DNA of 64,000 nt, from contig NZ_CAJVAP010000003.1 in the NCBI RefSeq assembly GCF_910593785.1, forward strand, positions 71,522 to 135,521. The letters are read 5' to 3'. Shown piece after piece: positions 24,343 to 32,075 of the stretch. Source of the stretch: Leucobacter soli (lineage in GTDB: Bacteria > Actinomycetota > Actinomycetes > Actinomycetales > Microbacteriaceae). Under the pieces are notes generated by a model. That model was not told the origin of the DNA and did no database searches. It saw only the letters and a program-made list of their open reading frames with translations. Each line of letters starts with the position of its first letter. The first letter of the stretch is position 1. The translations under genes were made by a program, and so were the position numbers.

Positions 24343-25767
24343 ATGAACGAGTGGTGGCTGCTGGCAATCGGCCTGATCCTCACGTTCGGCACCGGCGTCT
24401 TCGTCGCCGCCGAGTTCTCGCTCGTCGCCCTCGACCGGCATGAGCTCGAACGGCGCCGCGACGCCGGGGAATCCGGGCTCGACCGCGTCATCGCCGGTCT
24501 GCGGATCACCTCGACGCACCTCTCGAGCGCGCAGCTCGGCATCACCATCACGACGCTGCTCGCCGGGTACACCCTGGAGCCGGCGTTCAGCGCCATGCTC
24601 GAGGGTCCGCTCGCGGGACTGGGCATCCCGGAAGGCGTCCGCCGGCCGATCGCCGTGCTCGTCGCCGTCGCGGCGGCGACGCTGCTCTCGATGGTGATCG
24701 GCGAGCTGGTGCCCAAGAACTTCGCCATCGCGAAGCCGCTGCCCACCGCGCAGGTGGTCATGCCGCTGCAGCATGCCTTCACCGCCGTGTTCCGGCCCGC
24801 CATCGTCGTCCTCAACGGCAGCGCGAACGGGCTGCTCCGCGCCATAGGCATCGAGCCGAAGGAGGAGCTCTCGGGTGCGCGGACTGCTGAGGAGCTCTCC
24901 TCGCTCGTGCGCCACTCGGCGAGCGCCGGGCTGCTCGAGGCCGATACGGCGACGCTCCTCGATCGCACGCTGCGCTTCGCCGAGCACACGGCCGTCGACG
25001 TGATGACCCCGCGCACGCGGATCGAGAGCATCCACCGGCTCGAGCCGGCCTCGGCCGTGCTCGAGCTCGCCGGTCGCACCGGCTTCTCGAGGTTCCCGGT
25101 GATCGACGAGGACCGCGACGACGTCGTCGGCGTCGTGCACGTGAAGCAGGCCGTGGCCGTGCCCCGTGCGAAGCGGTCCGAGGTGCCGGTCGCCGCGCTC
25201 ATGGAGGAGCCCGTGCGAGTACCCGAGACGATGCACCTCGACCAGCTGCTCGAAGACCTGCGCACGCAGGGGTTCCAGCTCGCGATCGTGGTCGACGAGT
25301 ACGGCGGCACGGCCGGGCTCGTCACCCTCGAGGACCTCGTGGAGGAGATCGTGGGAGAGGTCGCCGACGAGCACGACCGCGCGCGCGCAGGCGTCGTCGG
25401 CACCGCCTCCGAGATGACGCTCCCGGCGGATCTGCGGCCCGACGAGGTGCGCGAGCAGACGGGCATCGAGATCCCCGACGGCGACGACTACGACACGATC
25501 GCGGGCTATGTGCTGCTCGAGCTCGGGCGCATCCCGGTGGTCGGCGACGAAGTCGCGCTGCACGGTCCCGACGGCACCGACGGCGGGACCCTGCGCGTCG
25601 AGCGCATGGAGGGACGCAGGATCGCGCGTCTGCGCTACCTGGGTCCGCCCGTCGAGGGGATCGCGGACGAGGCCGCAGCCGCCGGATCGGACACCGGAAG
25701 GGCCGATGCGGCCGATCCCTCCCGCCTTCGAGGCCCTGGGCGCGACGCAGAGGGAGGTGCGCGATGA
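24343..25767 (+). CDS. CNNM/CBS-domain membrane protein (HlyC/CorC family), first of a pair
   Basis: This 474-residue protein has an N-terminal CNNM (DUF21) membrane domain with about four helices (MNEWWLLAIGLILTFGTGVFVAAEFSLVAL, then SSAQLGITITTLLAGYTLEPAF). A cytoplasmic CBS pair follows (VMTPRTRIESIH; LAIVVDEYGGTAGLVTLEDLVEEIVGEVADEHD near residues 305-345) and a C-terminal CorC/HlyC transporter-associated domain. Relatives are linked to magnesium, sodium or cobalt efflux. The ATG at 24343 begins the conserved membrane domain; the ribosome site is poor. Its stop overlaps the start of a second, shorter CNNM gene, the usual paired layout in Actinobacteria. Confidence 0.9.
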   Translation: MNEWWLLAIGLILTFGTGVFVAAEFSLVALDRHELERRRDAGESGLDRVIAGLRITSTHLSSAQLGITITTLLAGYTLEPAFSAMLEGPLAGLGIPEGVRRPIAVLVAVAAATLLSMVIGELVPKNFAIAKPLPTAQVVMPLQHAFTAVFRPAIVVLNGSANGLLRAIGIEPKEELSGARTAEELSSLVRHSASAGLLEADTATLLDRTLRFAEHTAVDVMTPRTRIESIHRLEPASAVLELAGRTGFSRFPVIDEDRDDVVGVVHVKQAVAVPRAKRSEVPVAALMEEPVRVPETMHLDQLLEDLRTQGFQLAIVVDEYGGTAGLVTLEDLVEEIVGEVADEHDRARAGVVGTASEMTLPADLRPDEVREQTGIEIPDGDDYDTIAGYVLLELGRIPVVGDEVALHGPDGTDGGTLRVERMEGRRIARLRYLGPPVEGIADEAAAAGSDTGRADAADPSRLRGPGRDAEGGAR

Positions 25768-26810
25768 GCGACTGGCTCGGCATCGTCTGGCTCGTGCTCC
25801 TGCTCGTCGCCAACGCCTTCTTCGTCGCCGCCGAGTTCGCGGTGATCTCGGCGCGCCGCTCCCAGATCGAGCCGCGGGCGGAGGCCGGCTCCAAGCGGGC
25901 CAGGACCGCGCTCTACGCGATGGAGCATGCGACCCTGATGCTCGCCACCAGCCAGCTGGGCATCACCGTCTGCTCGCTGCTGATCCTGAACGTCTCCGAG
26001 CCTGCGATCCACCACCTGCTCGAGGGGCCGCTCGAATGGACCGGCCTCTCGGCGGAGGTCGTCTCGGTGGCGGCGTTCGTCATCACGCTGCTGCTCGTCT
26101 CCTACCTGCACGTCGTCTTCGGCGAGATGGTGCCGAAGAACGCGGCGTTCTCGATGCCCGATCAGGCCGTGCTGCTGCTCGCACCGCCGCTCGTGTGGGT
26201 CTCCCGGCTGTTCCGGCACGTCATCGCCGGGCTGAACGCCATCGCCAACGGCGTGCTGCGGATCTTCGGCGTCGAACCGAAATCTGAGGCGAACGCCACC
26301 TACACGCTCGACGAGGTCGCGAACATCGTGAGCCACTCGACCCGGGAGGGAGTGCTCGAGGATCGCAGCGGCGCAGTGAGCGCCGCCTTCGAGTTCACCA
26401 CGAAACGGGCGATCGACCTGGTGGTGCCGCGGGAGAAGCTCCTGGTGCTGCCCGTCGGAGCGACGCCGGAGGACGTCGAGGCCGAAGTGGCGCGCCACGG
26501 CTACTCGCGCTACCCGATCGGCGACGCCGCCGGAGCTCTGGCGGGATACGTGCACGTGAAGGATCTGCTGCGCATCTCCGCGGATCGGATCGCGGAGCCG
26601 ATCCCGCCGAAGCGCATCCGCGAGATGCTCACCCTGCGCCTCGACACCGACCTCGAGGACGTCCTCGCGCGGATGCAGGCCCGCGGCGTGCATCTCGCCC
26701 GCGTCGTCGACGCCTCGGGCGCCGAGCTCGGCGTGGTGTTCCTCGAGGACGTGCTCGAGGAGCTGGTCGGGGAGATACACGACGCGACCCGTCGGCAGCG
26801 GTACGAGTAG
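25764..26810 (+). CDS. CNNM/CBS-domain membrane protein, second of a pair
   Basis: This 348-residue protein has the CNNM membrane domain (LGIVWLVLLLVANAFFVAAEFAVISARRSQIE; TSQLGITVCSLLILNVSEPAI; FGEMVPKNAAFS) and a CBS pair, but stops after it (RVVDASGAELGVVFLEDVLEELVGEIHD), lacking the C-terminal CorC domain of its partner. The ATG overlaps the preceding stop (ATGA), so the two are translationally coupled and may form a heteromeric transporter. It ends 14 bases before the convergent metX gene. Confidence 0.9.
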   Translation: MSDWLGIVWLVLLLVANAFFVAAEFAVISARRSQIEPRAEAGSKRARTALYAMEHATLMLATSQLGITVCSLLILNVSEPAIHHLLEGPLEWTGLSAEVVSVAAFVITLLLVSYLHVVFGEMVPKNAAFSMPDQAVLLLAPPLVWVSRLFRHVIAGLNAIANGVLRIFGVEPKSEANATYTLDEVANIVSHSTREGVLEDRSGAVSAAFEFTTKRAIDLVVPREKLLVLPVGATPEDVEAEVARHGYSRYPIGDAAGALAGYVHVKDLLRISADRIAEPIPPKRIREMLTLRLDTDLEDVLARMQARGVHLARVVDASGAELGVVFLEDVLEELVGEIHDATRRQRYE

Positions 26811-26824
26811 CGCCGCCGCCCGGC

Positions 26825-28030
26825 CTACGCCGTCAGGAGGCGTGCGAGCTCCGCGCCGACACGGGCGTGCTCGATCAGGAACGCGTCGTGACCGAACGGC
26901 GAGTCGAGCCGTGTCGCGAGATCGCCGTCGAGGCTGCCCGGCACGTGCGCCGCGATGACATCCTGCCCGTCGAGGGTGAACAGGCGATCGCTCGGGATCC
27001 CTATCACGAGCGTCGGGAGCGTCAGCCCGCCGAGCGCCTCCGCGACCCCTCCGCGCCCCCGTCCCACATCGTGCGAGTTCATCGCCTGCACGAGCGTCAG
27101 GTAGCTATTGGCGTCGAAGCGTCGTGTGAACTTGTTGCCGTGGAAGTCGAGGTAGCTCTCGACTGCGAAGCGTCCGCCGCCGCCCAGCGGGCTCACCGCG
27201 GACTGCCAGGCGCGCCCGAAGCGCTCGTCGAGCTCGGTGTTGCTGCGGTAGTTCAGCAGGGCGAGCCGCCGGGCCGTCGCCAGCCCGTGGTGCGGGCCCA
27301 CGCCGTCGGGGGCGTCGTAGTAGTTGCCGCCGCGCCAGGCGGGATCGGAACGGATCGCCTCGAGCTGCACGAGGTTCAGGCCGATCTGATCCGCCGTCGT
27401 CACCGGCGGTGCCGCGATCACGGCGAGGCGATCCACTCGCTCCGGGTGCATGATGGCCCACTCCAGCGTGTGCATGCCGCCCATCGAACCGCCGATCACG
27501 GCCGCGAAGCGGTCGATGCCGAGCTCGTCGGCGAACGCCGCGGTGGCCGCCACCTGATCGCGGATGGTGAGGTACGGGAAGCGCGCGCCCCACTCGTGCC
27601 CGTCGGGATCGAGGCTGGCCGGTCCTGTCGTCCCCTGACAGCCTCCGAGCACGTTGGGCGCGATGACGCAGTAGCGATCCGTGTCGAGCGCCTTGCCCGG
27701 GCCGACCAGCTCGGACCACCAGCCGTCGGTCGAATGGCCGGGGCCGGCCCGGCCGACCAGATGGCTGTCGCCGGTCAGCGCGTGGAAGACGAGGATCGCG
27801 TTGTCGCGCCGCTCGTTCAACTCGCCGAAGGCCTCGTAGGCGAAGCGCACGTGGGGAATCTCCGCGCCGGCCTCCGTCGTGAACCGGCCGATGCTCGCGA
27901 AACGGCGCTCGCCGACGGGGTCGCCGTCGCGCCAACCGCCGCTGATCGGCGGCCGGCCGATGATCGCCCGCAGCTGGGCGTCGGTGATGAAGTCGGTCGG
28001 GGCCGAGTCCTCGGGCGTCTGCCAGTCCAT
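26825..28030 (-). CDS. metX: homoserine O-acetyltransferase
   Basis: This 401-residue alpha/beta-hydrolase-fold enzyme acetylates homoserine, the activation step of methionine synthesis. The nucleophile Ser lies in IGGSMGGMHTLEW near residue 180; upstream are HALTGDSHLVGRAG and NVLGGCQGTTGP, typical of MetX, and the C-terminal His lies in SPFGHDAFLIEH. The ATG at 28030 starts the protein. metY, the next enzyme, lies on the same strand but separated by two opposite-strand genes, unlike the frequent metX-metY pairing. Confidence 0.93.
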   Translation of the reverse strand: MDWQTPEDSAPTDFITDAQLRAIIGRPPISGGWRDGDPVGERRFASIGRFTTEAGAEIPHVRFAYEAFGELNERRDNAILVFHALTGDSHLVGRAGPGHSTDGWWSELVGPGKALDTDRYCVIAPNVLGGCQGTTGPASLDPDGHEWGARFPYLTIRDQVAATAAFADELGIDRFAAVIGGSMGGMHTLEWAIMHPERVDRLAVIAAPPVTTADQIGLNLVQLEAIRSDPAWRGGNYYDAPDGVGPHHGLATARRLALLNYRSNTELDERFGRAWQSAVSPLGGGGRFAVESYLDFHGNKFTRRFDANSYLTLVQAMNSHDVGRGRGGVAEALGGLTLPTLVIGIPSDRLFTLDGQDVIAAHVPGSLDGDLATRLDSPFGHDAFLIEHARVGAELARLLTA

Positions 28031-28079
28031 AGCTGACTATTCTGCCCGGCACGGGCGCCTCGCGCAGGTTTGTTACGGG

Positions 28080-28093
28080 TAGAGTGCTGCCGA
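28080..28093 (+). promoter_or_regulatory. -10 box and leaderless start of the EamA gene
   Basis: TAGAGT at 28080-28085 is followed seven bases later by the ATG at 28093, the spacing of a leaderless transcript. This favours ATG 28093 over the in-frame GTG at 28084, which overlaps the -10 box. Confidence 0.55.
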
Positions 28094-28959
28094 TGGCCAG
28101 CGATCCCACCCGCCGCGCGCCCGCGAGTCTGCTCGCGGTCGCCGCGATCTTCAGCGTGCAGTTCGGCAATGCGGTCGTCGGCTCGCTGTTCGACCGGGTC
28201 GGGCCGCTCGGCGCCGCCACCCTGCGCCTCGGCCTCGCCGCGCTGATCCTGCTCGTGCTGATCCGGCCCCGGACGCGCGGCTGGACCGGCCGCACCTGGC
28301 TCGGCGTCGTCATGCTCGGAGTCGGCATGGCGGCCATGAACGTGTGCATCTACCTCGCGATCGAGGAGATCCCGCTCGGGATCGCCGTCACGATCGAGCT
28401 GATGGGTCCGCTCGCCGTCGCAGCGGCGGGGATCCGGCGCCCGCTCGACGCCGGCTGGGTGCTCCTCGCCGTCGGCGGCATCCTGCTGCTCGGTCTGCAG
28501 CGCGGAGACTCGGGCAGCGGCGGACTCGCGCTCACCGGGGTGCTGTTCGCGGCGGCGGCGGGAGGATTCTGGGCGCTGTACATCCTCGCCTCCGCGCGGC
28601 TGGGGCCGCGCGTGCGCGGGATCGACGGGCTCGTCGCGGCGATCGCGGTCGGCGCGCTGCTCGTCCTGCCCTTCGGCGCGGGCGAGGCAGTGGACGCGGT
28701 AGGGCGCGCACCCTCCCTGCTCGTGGCCTTCCTCGGGGTGGCGCTGCTCACCTCCGTCACTCCGTACGCCCTCGAGTTCACCGCGCTCAAACGCATGTCG
28801 ACGCGCGTCTTCGGCGTGCTCTCGAGCCTCGGTCCGGCGGTGGCGGCCCTCGCCGGGCTCGTCGTGCTGCAGCAGCGGCTCGGGCTGTGGCAGGTGCTCG
28901 CGATCCTGCTCGTCGTCTGCGCGAGCGCCGGTGTGGTCGCCACCTCCCGCCGCGCGTGA
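28093..28959 (+). CDS. EamA/DMT-family exporter (RhtA-like)
   Basis: This 288-residue protein has about ten hydrophobic helices in two EamA repeats (first around SLLAVAAIFSVQFGNAVVGSLFDRVGPLGAATLRLGLAALIL, second around LTGVLFAAAAGGFWALYILASARLG). The sequence VTPYALEFTALKRMSTRVFGVLSSLGPAVAALAGLVVLQQ is typical of RhtA-like exporters of threonine/homoserine and other amino acids. The position between metX and metY fits homoserine export, but this is inference. The start is set by a leaderless -10 box. Confidence 0.85.
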   Translation: MASDPTRRAPASLLAVAAIFSVQFGNAVVGSLFDRVGPLGAATLRLGLAALILLVLIRPRTRGWTGRTWLGVVMLGVGMAAMNVCIYLAIEEIPLGIAVTIELMGPLAVAAAGIRRPLDAGWVLLAVGGILLLGLQRGDSGSGGLALTGVLFAAAAGGFWALYILASARLGPRVRGIDGLVAAIAVGALLVLPFGAGEAVDAVGRAPSLLVAFLGVALLTSVTPYALEFTALKRMSTRVFGVLSSLGPAVAALAGLVVLQQRLGLWQVLAILLVVCASAGVVATSRRA

Positions 28960-28978
28960 CCCGGTTCGCGCCCGGGCG

Positions 28979-28991
28979 TATGCTCGAGGCA
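28979..28991 (+). promoter_or_regulatory. -10 box and leaderless start of the AlkD-like gene
   Basis: TATGCT at 28979-28984 lies six bases before the ATG at 28991, with no Shine-Dalgarno sequence between. The spacing indicates a leaderless transcript independent of the exporter gene, which ends at 28959. Confidence 0.55.
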
Positions 28992-29659
28992 TGACCGGGA
29001 CATTCACCGTCGCGACCGTGCAGCAGCGCCTGGCGGAACTCGAGGATCCGAAGATGCGCGCCGTCAACGAGCGGCACGGCGACGACCACGGCGTCAACCT
29101 GACGAAGCTTCGCGCCCTCGCCAAGGAGATCAAGACCGACCAGCCGCTGGCGCTCGAGCTGTGGGCGACGGGCGACACGGCGACGCGGCTCGTCGCGCTC
29201 CTGATCGCCCGGCCGCGCGAGTTCGATCGGGAGCAGCTCGACGCGATGCTGCGGGAGGCGCGCGTGCCGAAGGTGCACGACTGGCTCGTGAACTACATCG
29301 TGAAGAAGTCGAAGCACGCCGAGGAGCTGCGCGCGGAGTGGCTCGAGGATCCCGACCCCGTCATCGCCAGCGCGGGCTGGGCTCTCACCACCGAACGGGT
29401 CATCAAGTCTCCCGACGGTCTCGACCTCGCCGGCCTGCTCGACGCCGTCGACGCGGAGATCCTGGATGCGCCGGAGCGCCTCCAATGGGCGATGAACTAC
29501 ACGATGGGCGAGATCGGCATCCGGCACGCCGAGCACCGCGAGCGCGTCCTCGAGATGGGGGAACGTCTCGGCGTGCTGCGGGACTACCCCACGCCGCCCG
29601 GTTGCGTCTCGCCGTTCGTGCCGCTGTGGGTGCCCGAGATGGTGCGCCGGCAGGGCTGA
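28991..29659 (+). CDS. DNA alkylation repair-like (AlkD/HEAT-repeat) protein
   Basis: This 222-residue all-helical protein resembles the AlkD-like HEAT-repeat family: TVQQRLAELEDPKMRAVNERHGDDHGVNLTKLRALAKEIK near the N terminus and ELWATGDTATRLVALLIARP, then VHDWLVNYIVKKSKHAEELRAEWLEDPDPVIASAGWAL. AlkD enzymes remove 3- and 7-alkylpurines by wrapping DNA. Whether catalytic residues are retained cannot be judged by eye, so glycosylase activity is uncertain. The start follows a leaderless -10 box. Confidence 0.75.
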   Translation: MTGTFTVATVQQRLAELEDPKMRAVNERHGDDHGVNLTKLRALAKEIKTDQPLALELWATGDTATRLVALLIARPREFDREQLDAMLREARVPKVHDWLVNYIVKKSKHAEELRAEWLEDPDPVIASAGWALTTERVIKSPDGLDLAGLLDAVDAEILDAPERLQWAMNYTMGEIGIRHAEHRERVLEMGERLGVLRDYPTPPGCVSPFVPLWVPEMVRRQG

Positions 29660-29697
29660 AGCGGCCGGCCCGGGCGTACCGGGCGCGGCCGCTTCCT
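29660..29697. terminator. strong bidirectional terminator between AlkD-like gene and metY
   Basis: AGCGGCCGGCCCGG (29660-29673) pairs with CCGGGC-G-CGGCCGCT (29679-29693, one bulged G) around the loop GCGTA, followed by TCCTTCC on the plus strand. With about 14 pairs it is the strongest hairpin between convergent genes in this part of the window. Confidence 0.72.
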
Positions 29698-29714
29698 TCC
29701 CGCGGCGGTGGCGG

Positions 29715-31037
29715 TCAGACGCGCGCGGCGGCGACGACCGCCCGCGCGGCGGCGAAGCCGGCCTCGAGGTCGGCCTTGATGTCGTCGATGTGCTCCAGGC
29801 CCACCGAGAGGCGGACGAGACCCGGGGTCACGCCGGCCGTCAGCTGCTGCTCGGGCGTCAGCTGCGAGTGCGTGGTCGACGCGGGGTGGATCACCAGCGA
29901 GCGGACATCGCCGATGTTCGCGACGTGGCTGAAGAGCTGCAGGCTGTCGACGAAGGCCTTGCCGGCGTCGACGCCGCCCTTGAGCTCGAACGAGAGCACC
30001 GCGCCGACGCCCTTGGGGGCGTAGGTGTTGGCGACCGCGTACCACGGCGACGTCGGCAGGCCCGAGTACGACACCGAGGCGACGTCGGCGTGCGAGTCGA
30101 GCCACTCGGCCACCTCCTGCGCGTTCTGAACGTGGCGCTCCATGCGCAGCGAGAGCGTCTCGATGCCCTGCAGGATCTGCCAGGCGCTCTGCGGCGCGAT
30201 GGCCGAGCCGAGGTCGCGCAGCAGCTGCACGCGCGCCTTGATGATGAAGGCGATCGCGTCGCCCACCGCCGCGGTGTAGACGACGCCGTTGTACGAGTCG
30301 TCGGGGGTGTTCAGCCCGGGGAAGCGGTCGGCGTGCTCCGACCACGGGAAGCTGCCGCCGTCGACGATGACGCCGCCGAGCGTCGTGCCGTGGCCGCCGA
30401 GGAACTTCGTGGCCGAGTGCAGCACGATATCGGCGCCGTGCTCGAGCGGGCGCACGAGGTAGGGGCTCGCGACGGTGTTGTCGATGATGAGCGGCACGCC
30501 GTTCTCGTGCGCCACATCGGCGACGGCGCGGATGTCGAGCACGTTCGAGCGGGGGTTCGCGATCGACTCGGCGAAGAACAGCTTGGTGTTCGGGCGCACG
30601 GCGCGCTGCCAGGCCGCCGGGTCGTCCTGATCCTCGACGAAGGTGACCTCGATGCCGAGCTTCGCGAGCGAGAACTTGAAGAGGTTGTAGGTGCCGCCGT
30701 AGATCGAGCTCGACGAGACGATGTGGTCGCCCGCGTTGGCGATGTTCAGCACGGAGTAGGTCGAGGCCGCCTGGCCGCTCGCGAGGAACAGCGCCGCGAC
30801 GCCCCCCTCGAGCGCGGCGATGCGCTCCTCGGCGACCGCCTGGGTCGGGTTCGTGATGCGGGTGTAGATGGGGCCGAGCTCGGCGAGGGCGAAGCGGTTG
30901 GCCGCCTGCTCGGTGCTGTCGAAGACGAAGGCGGTGGTCTGGTGGATCGGCAGCGCCCGAGCGCCGGTGCTCGGGTCGGGCTGCTGGCCCGCATGGATCT
31001 GCTTGGTCTCGAACTGCCAGTTCTGCTGGTCGGTCAT
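29715..31037 (-). CDS. metY: O-acetylhomoserine sulfhydrylase
   Basis: This 440-residue PLP enzyme converts O-acetylhomoserine and sulfide to homocysteine. Family features are [31 protein letters not shown] at the N terminus, YTRITNPT near residue 58, the [13 protein letters not shown] segment and the PLP lysine in [11 protein letters not shown] near residue 209. The start ATG at 31037 follows a strong AAGGAG; longer frames upstream have no support. It is expressed from its own promoter (31081-31109), divergent from ung, and ends at a strong terminator. Confidence 0.94.
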   Translation of the reverse strand: MTDQQNWQFETKQIHAGQQPDPSTGARALPIHQTTAFVFDSTEQAANRFALAELGPIYTRITNPTQAVAEERIAALEGGVAALFLASGQAASTYSVLNIANAGDHIVSSSSIYGGTYNLFKFSLAKLGIEVTFVEDQDDPAAWQRAVRPNTKLFFAESIANPRSNVLDIRAVADVAHENGVPLIIDNTVASPYLVRPLEHGADIVLHSATKFLGGHGTTLGGVIVDGGSFPWSEHADRFPGLNTPDDSYNGVVYTAAVGDAIAFIIKARVQLLRDLGSAIAPQSAWQILQGIETLSLRMERHVQNAQEVAEWLDSHADVASVSYSGLPTSPWYAVANTYAPKGVGAVLSFELKGGVDAGKAFVDSLQLFSHVANIGDVRSLVIHPASTTHSQLTPEQQLTAGVTPGLVRLSVGLEHIDDIKADLEAGFAAARAVVAAARV

Positions 31038-31080
31038 GATGTCTCCTTGAAGGGGTCGATGGCGTGAGGCATTGAGAGAG

Positions 31081-31109
31081 AGCGTAAGAGGTGGTTTCGT
31101 CGAAGGCAA
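31081..31109 (-). promoter_or_regulatory. metY promoter
   Basis: On the minus strand TTGCCT (complement of 31104-31109) and TACGCT (complement of 31081-31086) are exactly 17 bases apart. The leader is about 40 bases and ends in AAGGAG before the ATG at 31037. Confidence 0.65.
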
Positions 31110-31121
31110 CGGAACCCGACA

Positions 31122-31171
31122 CGACGCGTCACATTCACAGCCGACGCGTCGAGAGGCGGAGCCGACGCGCT
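31122..31171. repeat. three helically phased CGACGCG repeats upstream of metY
   Basis: CGACGCGTC occurs at 31122-31130 and 31142-31150, and the variant CGACGCGCT at 31163-31171. Spacings of 20 and 21 bases equal two helical turns, so all copies face the same side of DNA, just upstream of the metY -35. This is the layout of a cooperative regulator site. Confidence 0.5.
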
Positions 31172-31189
31172 GAATGCGCAGCCAACCGG

Positions 31190-31195
31190 TAATCT
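31190..31195 (+). promoter_or_regulatory. -10 box upstream of ung
   Basis: TAATCT at 31190-31195 matches the TAnnnT consensus, giving a leader of about 35 bases before the ung ATG at 31238. No convincing -35 is seen. Confidence 0.4.
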
Positions 31196-31237
31196 ACCGG
31201 GGAACGAACGGGATGCGGAAACGGCGATGGTGGAACG

Positions 31238-31930
31238 ATGGCGATGACCCTGCAGGAGCTGGCCGCGCACGGCCATCTCGCCGAGGACTGGGCCGAGGCC
31301 CTCGCCCCGATGGGGGATCGGCTGGCCGAGCTCGGCCGCTTCCTGAACGCCGAGCGGGCCGCCGGGCAGCGCGTGCTGCCGGCCGGCGACCGGATTCTCG
31401 CCGCCTTCCAGCGGCCGATGCGCGAGGTGCGCGTGCTGATCGTGGGGCAGGATCCCTACCCGACCCCGGGGCACCCGATCGGGCTCTCGTTCGCGACGGC
31501 GCCCGAGGTGCGGCCGATCCCGCGCAGCCTGCAGAACATCTACCGCGAGCTGCACGATGACCTGGGCATCCCGCCCGCCCCGCACGGCGACCTCTCGGCA
31601 TGGGCCGACCACGGCGTCATGCTGCTGAACCGCGTGCTCACGGTGCGCGCCGGGACTCCGGCCTCGCATCGCGGCAAGGGCTGGGAGGCCTTCACCGAAC
31701 TGGCGATCCGCGCGCTCGTGGATCGCGGCGGGCCGCTCGTCGCGATCCTCTGGGGCAACGATGCGCGGTCGCTCGCGCCGATGCTCGGCGATGTTCCGCG
31801 GATCGAGAGCCCGCACCCGTCGCCGCTCTCCGCATCGCGCGGTTTCTTCGGGTCGAAGCCGTTCAGCCGGGCCGACGCCGCGCTCGCGGCGCAGGGCTCC
31901 CCCGCGGTGGACTGGCGTCTCGCGAACTGA
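31238..31930 (+). CDS. ung: uracil-DNA glycosylase, family 1
   Basis: This 230-residue base-excision repair enzyme removes uracil from DNA. The catalytic water-activating Asp72 lies in GQDPYPTPG (residues 70-78), [11 protein letters not shown] follows near 129, the uracil-recognition Asn is in ILWGNDA near 170, and the DNA-inserting loop with His193 is [14 protein letters not shown]. Length and motif order match family 1. Two ATG codons (31238 and 31244) could start; the first is used. It is divergent from metY. Confidence 0.93.
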   Translation: MAMTLQELAAHGHLAEDWAEALAPMGDRLAELGRFLNAERAAGQRVLPAGDRILAAFQRPMREVRVLIVGQDPYPTPGHPIGLSFATAPEVRPIPRSLQNIYRELHDDLGIPPAPHGDLSAWADHGVMLLNRVLTVRAGTPASHRGKGWEAFTELAIRALVDRGGPLVAILWGNDARSLAPMLGDVPRIESPHPSPLSASRGFFGSKPFSRADAALAAQGSPAVDWRLAN

Positions 31931-32014
31931 CGGCGCACCCGGCGACTCAACACTTGCCCAATCAGCGGCATTCCCGTCGTGCGCTTCGACGATGCCGCCC
32001 GCCGAGCCCGTGAA

Positions 32015-32020
32015 TACGCT
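32015..32020 (+). promoter_or_regulatory. -10 box of the first HpaB-type gene
   Basis: TACGCT at 32015-32020 fits TAnnnT and would start transcription near 32027, right at the perfect palindrome 32028-32045. The -35 region is poor, consistent with a regulated promoter. Confidence 0.4.
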
Positions 32021-32027
32021 GTCGAAA

Positions 32028-32045
32028 GGGCACGTCGACGTGCCC
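32028..32045. promoter_or_regulatory. perfect 18-base palindrome, candidate operator
   Basis: GGGCACGTCGACGTGCCC is perfectly self-complementary and lies 30 bases before the first HpaB-type start codon, directly after the candidate -10. As DNA it is a good dimeric repressor site; as RNA it could form a leader hairpin. No regulator gene is adjacent. Confidence 0.55.
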
Positions 32046-32075
32046 CGATCACCGCATTCGGAGGACAGGGACAGC

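Noticed and set aside
31242-31264. Non-standard residue after GQDPY in ung suggesting an odd glycosylase
   Set aside because: GQDPYPTPG differs from the textbook GQDPYH only after the catalytic Asp, and all other family 1 motifs are present; I regard it as a normal variant.
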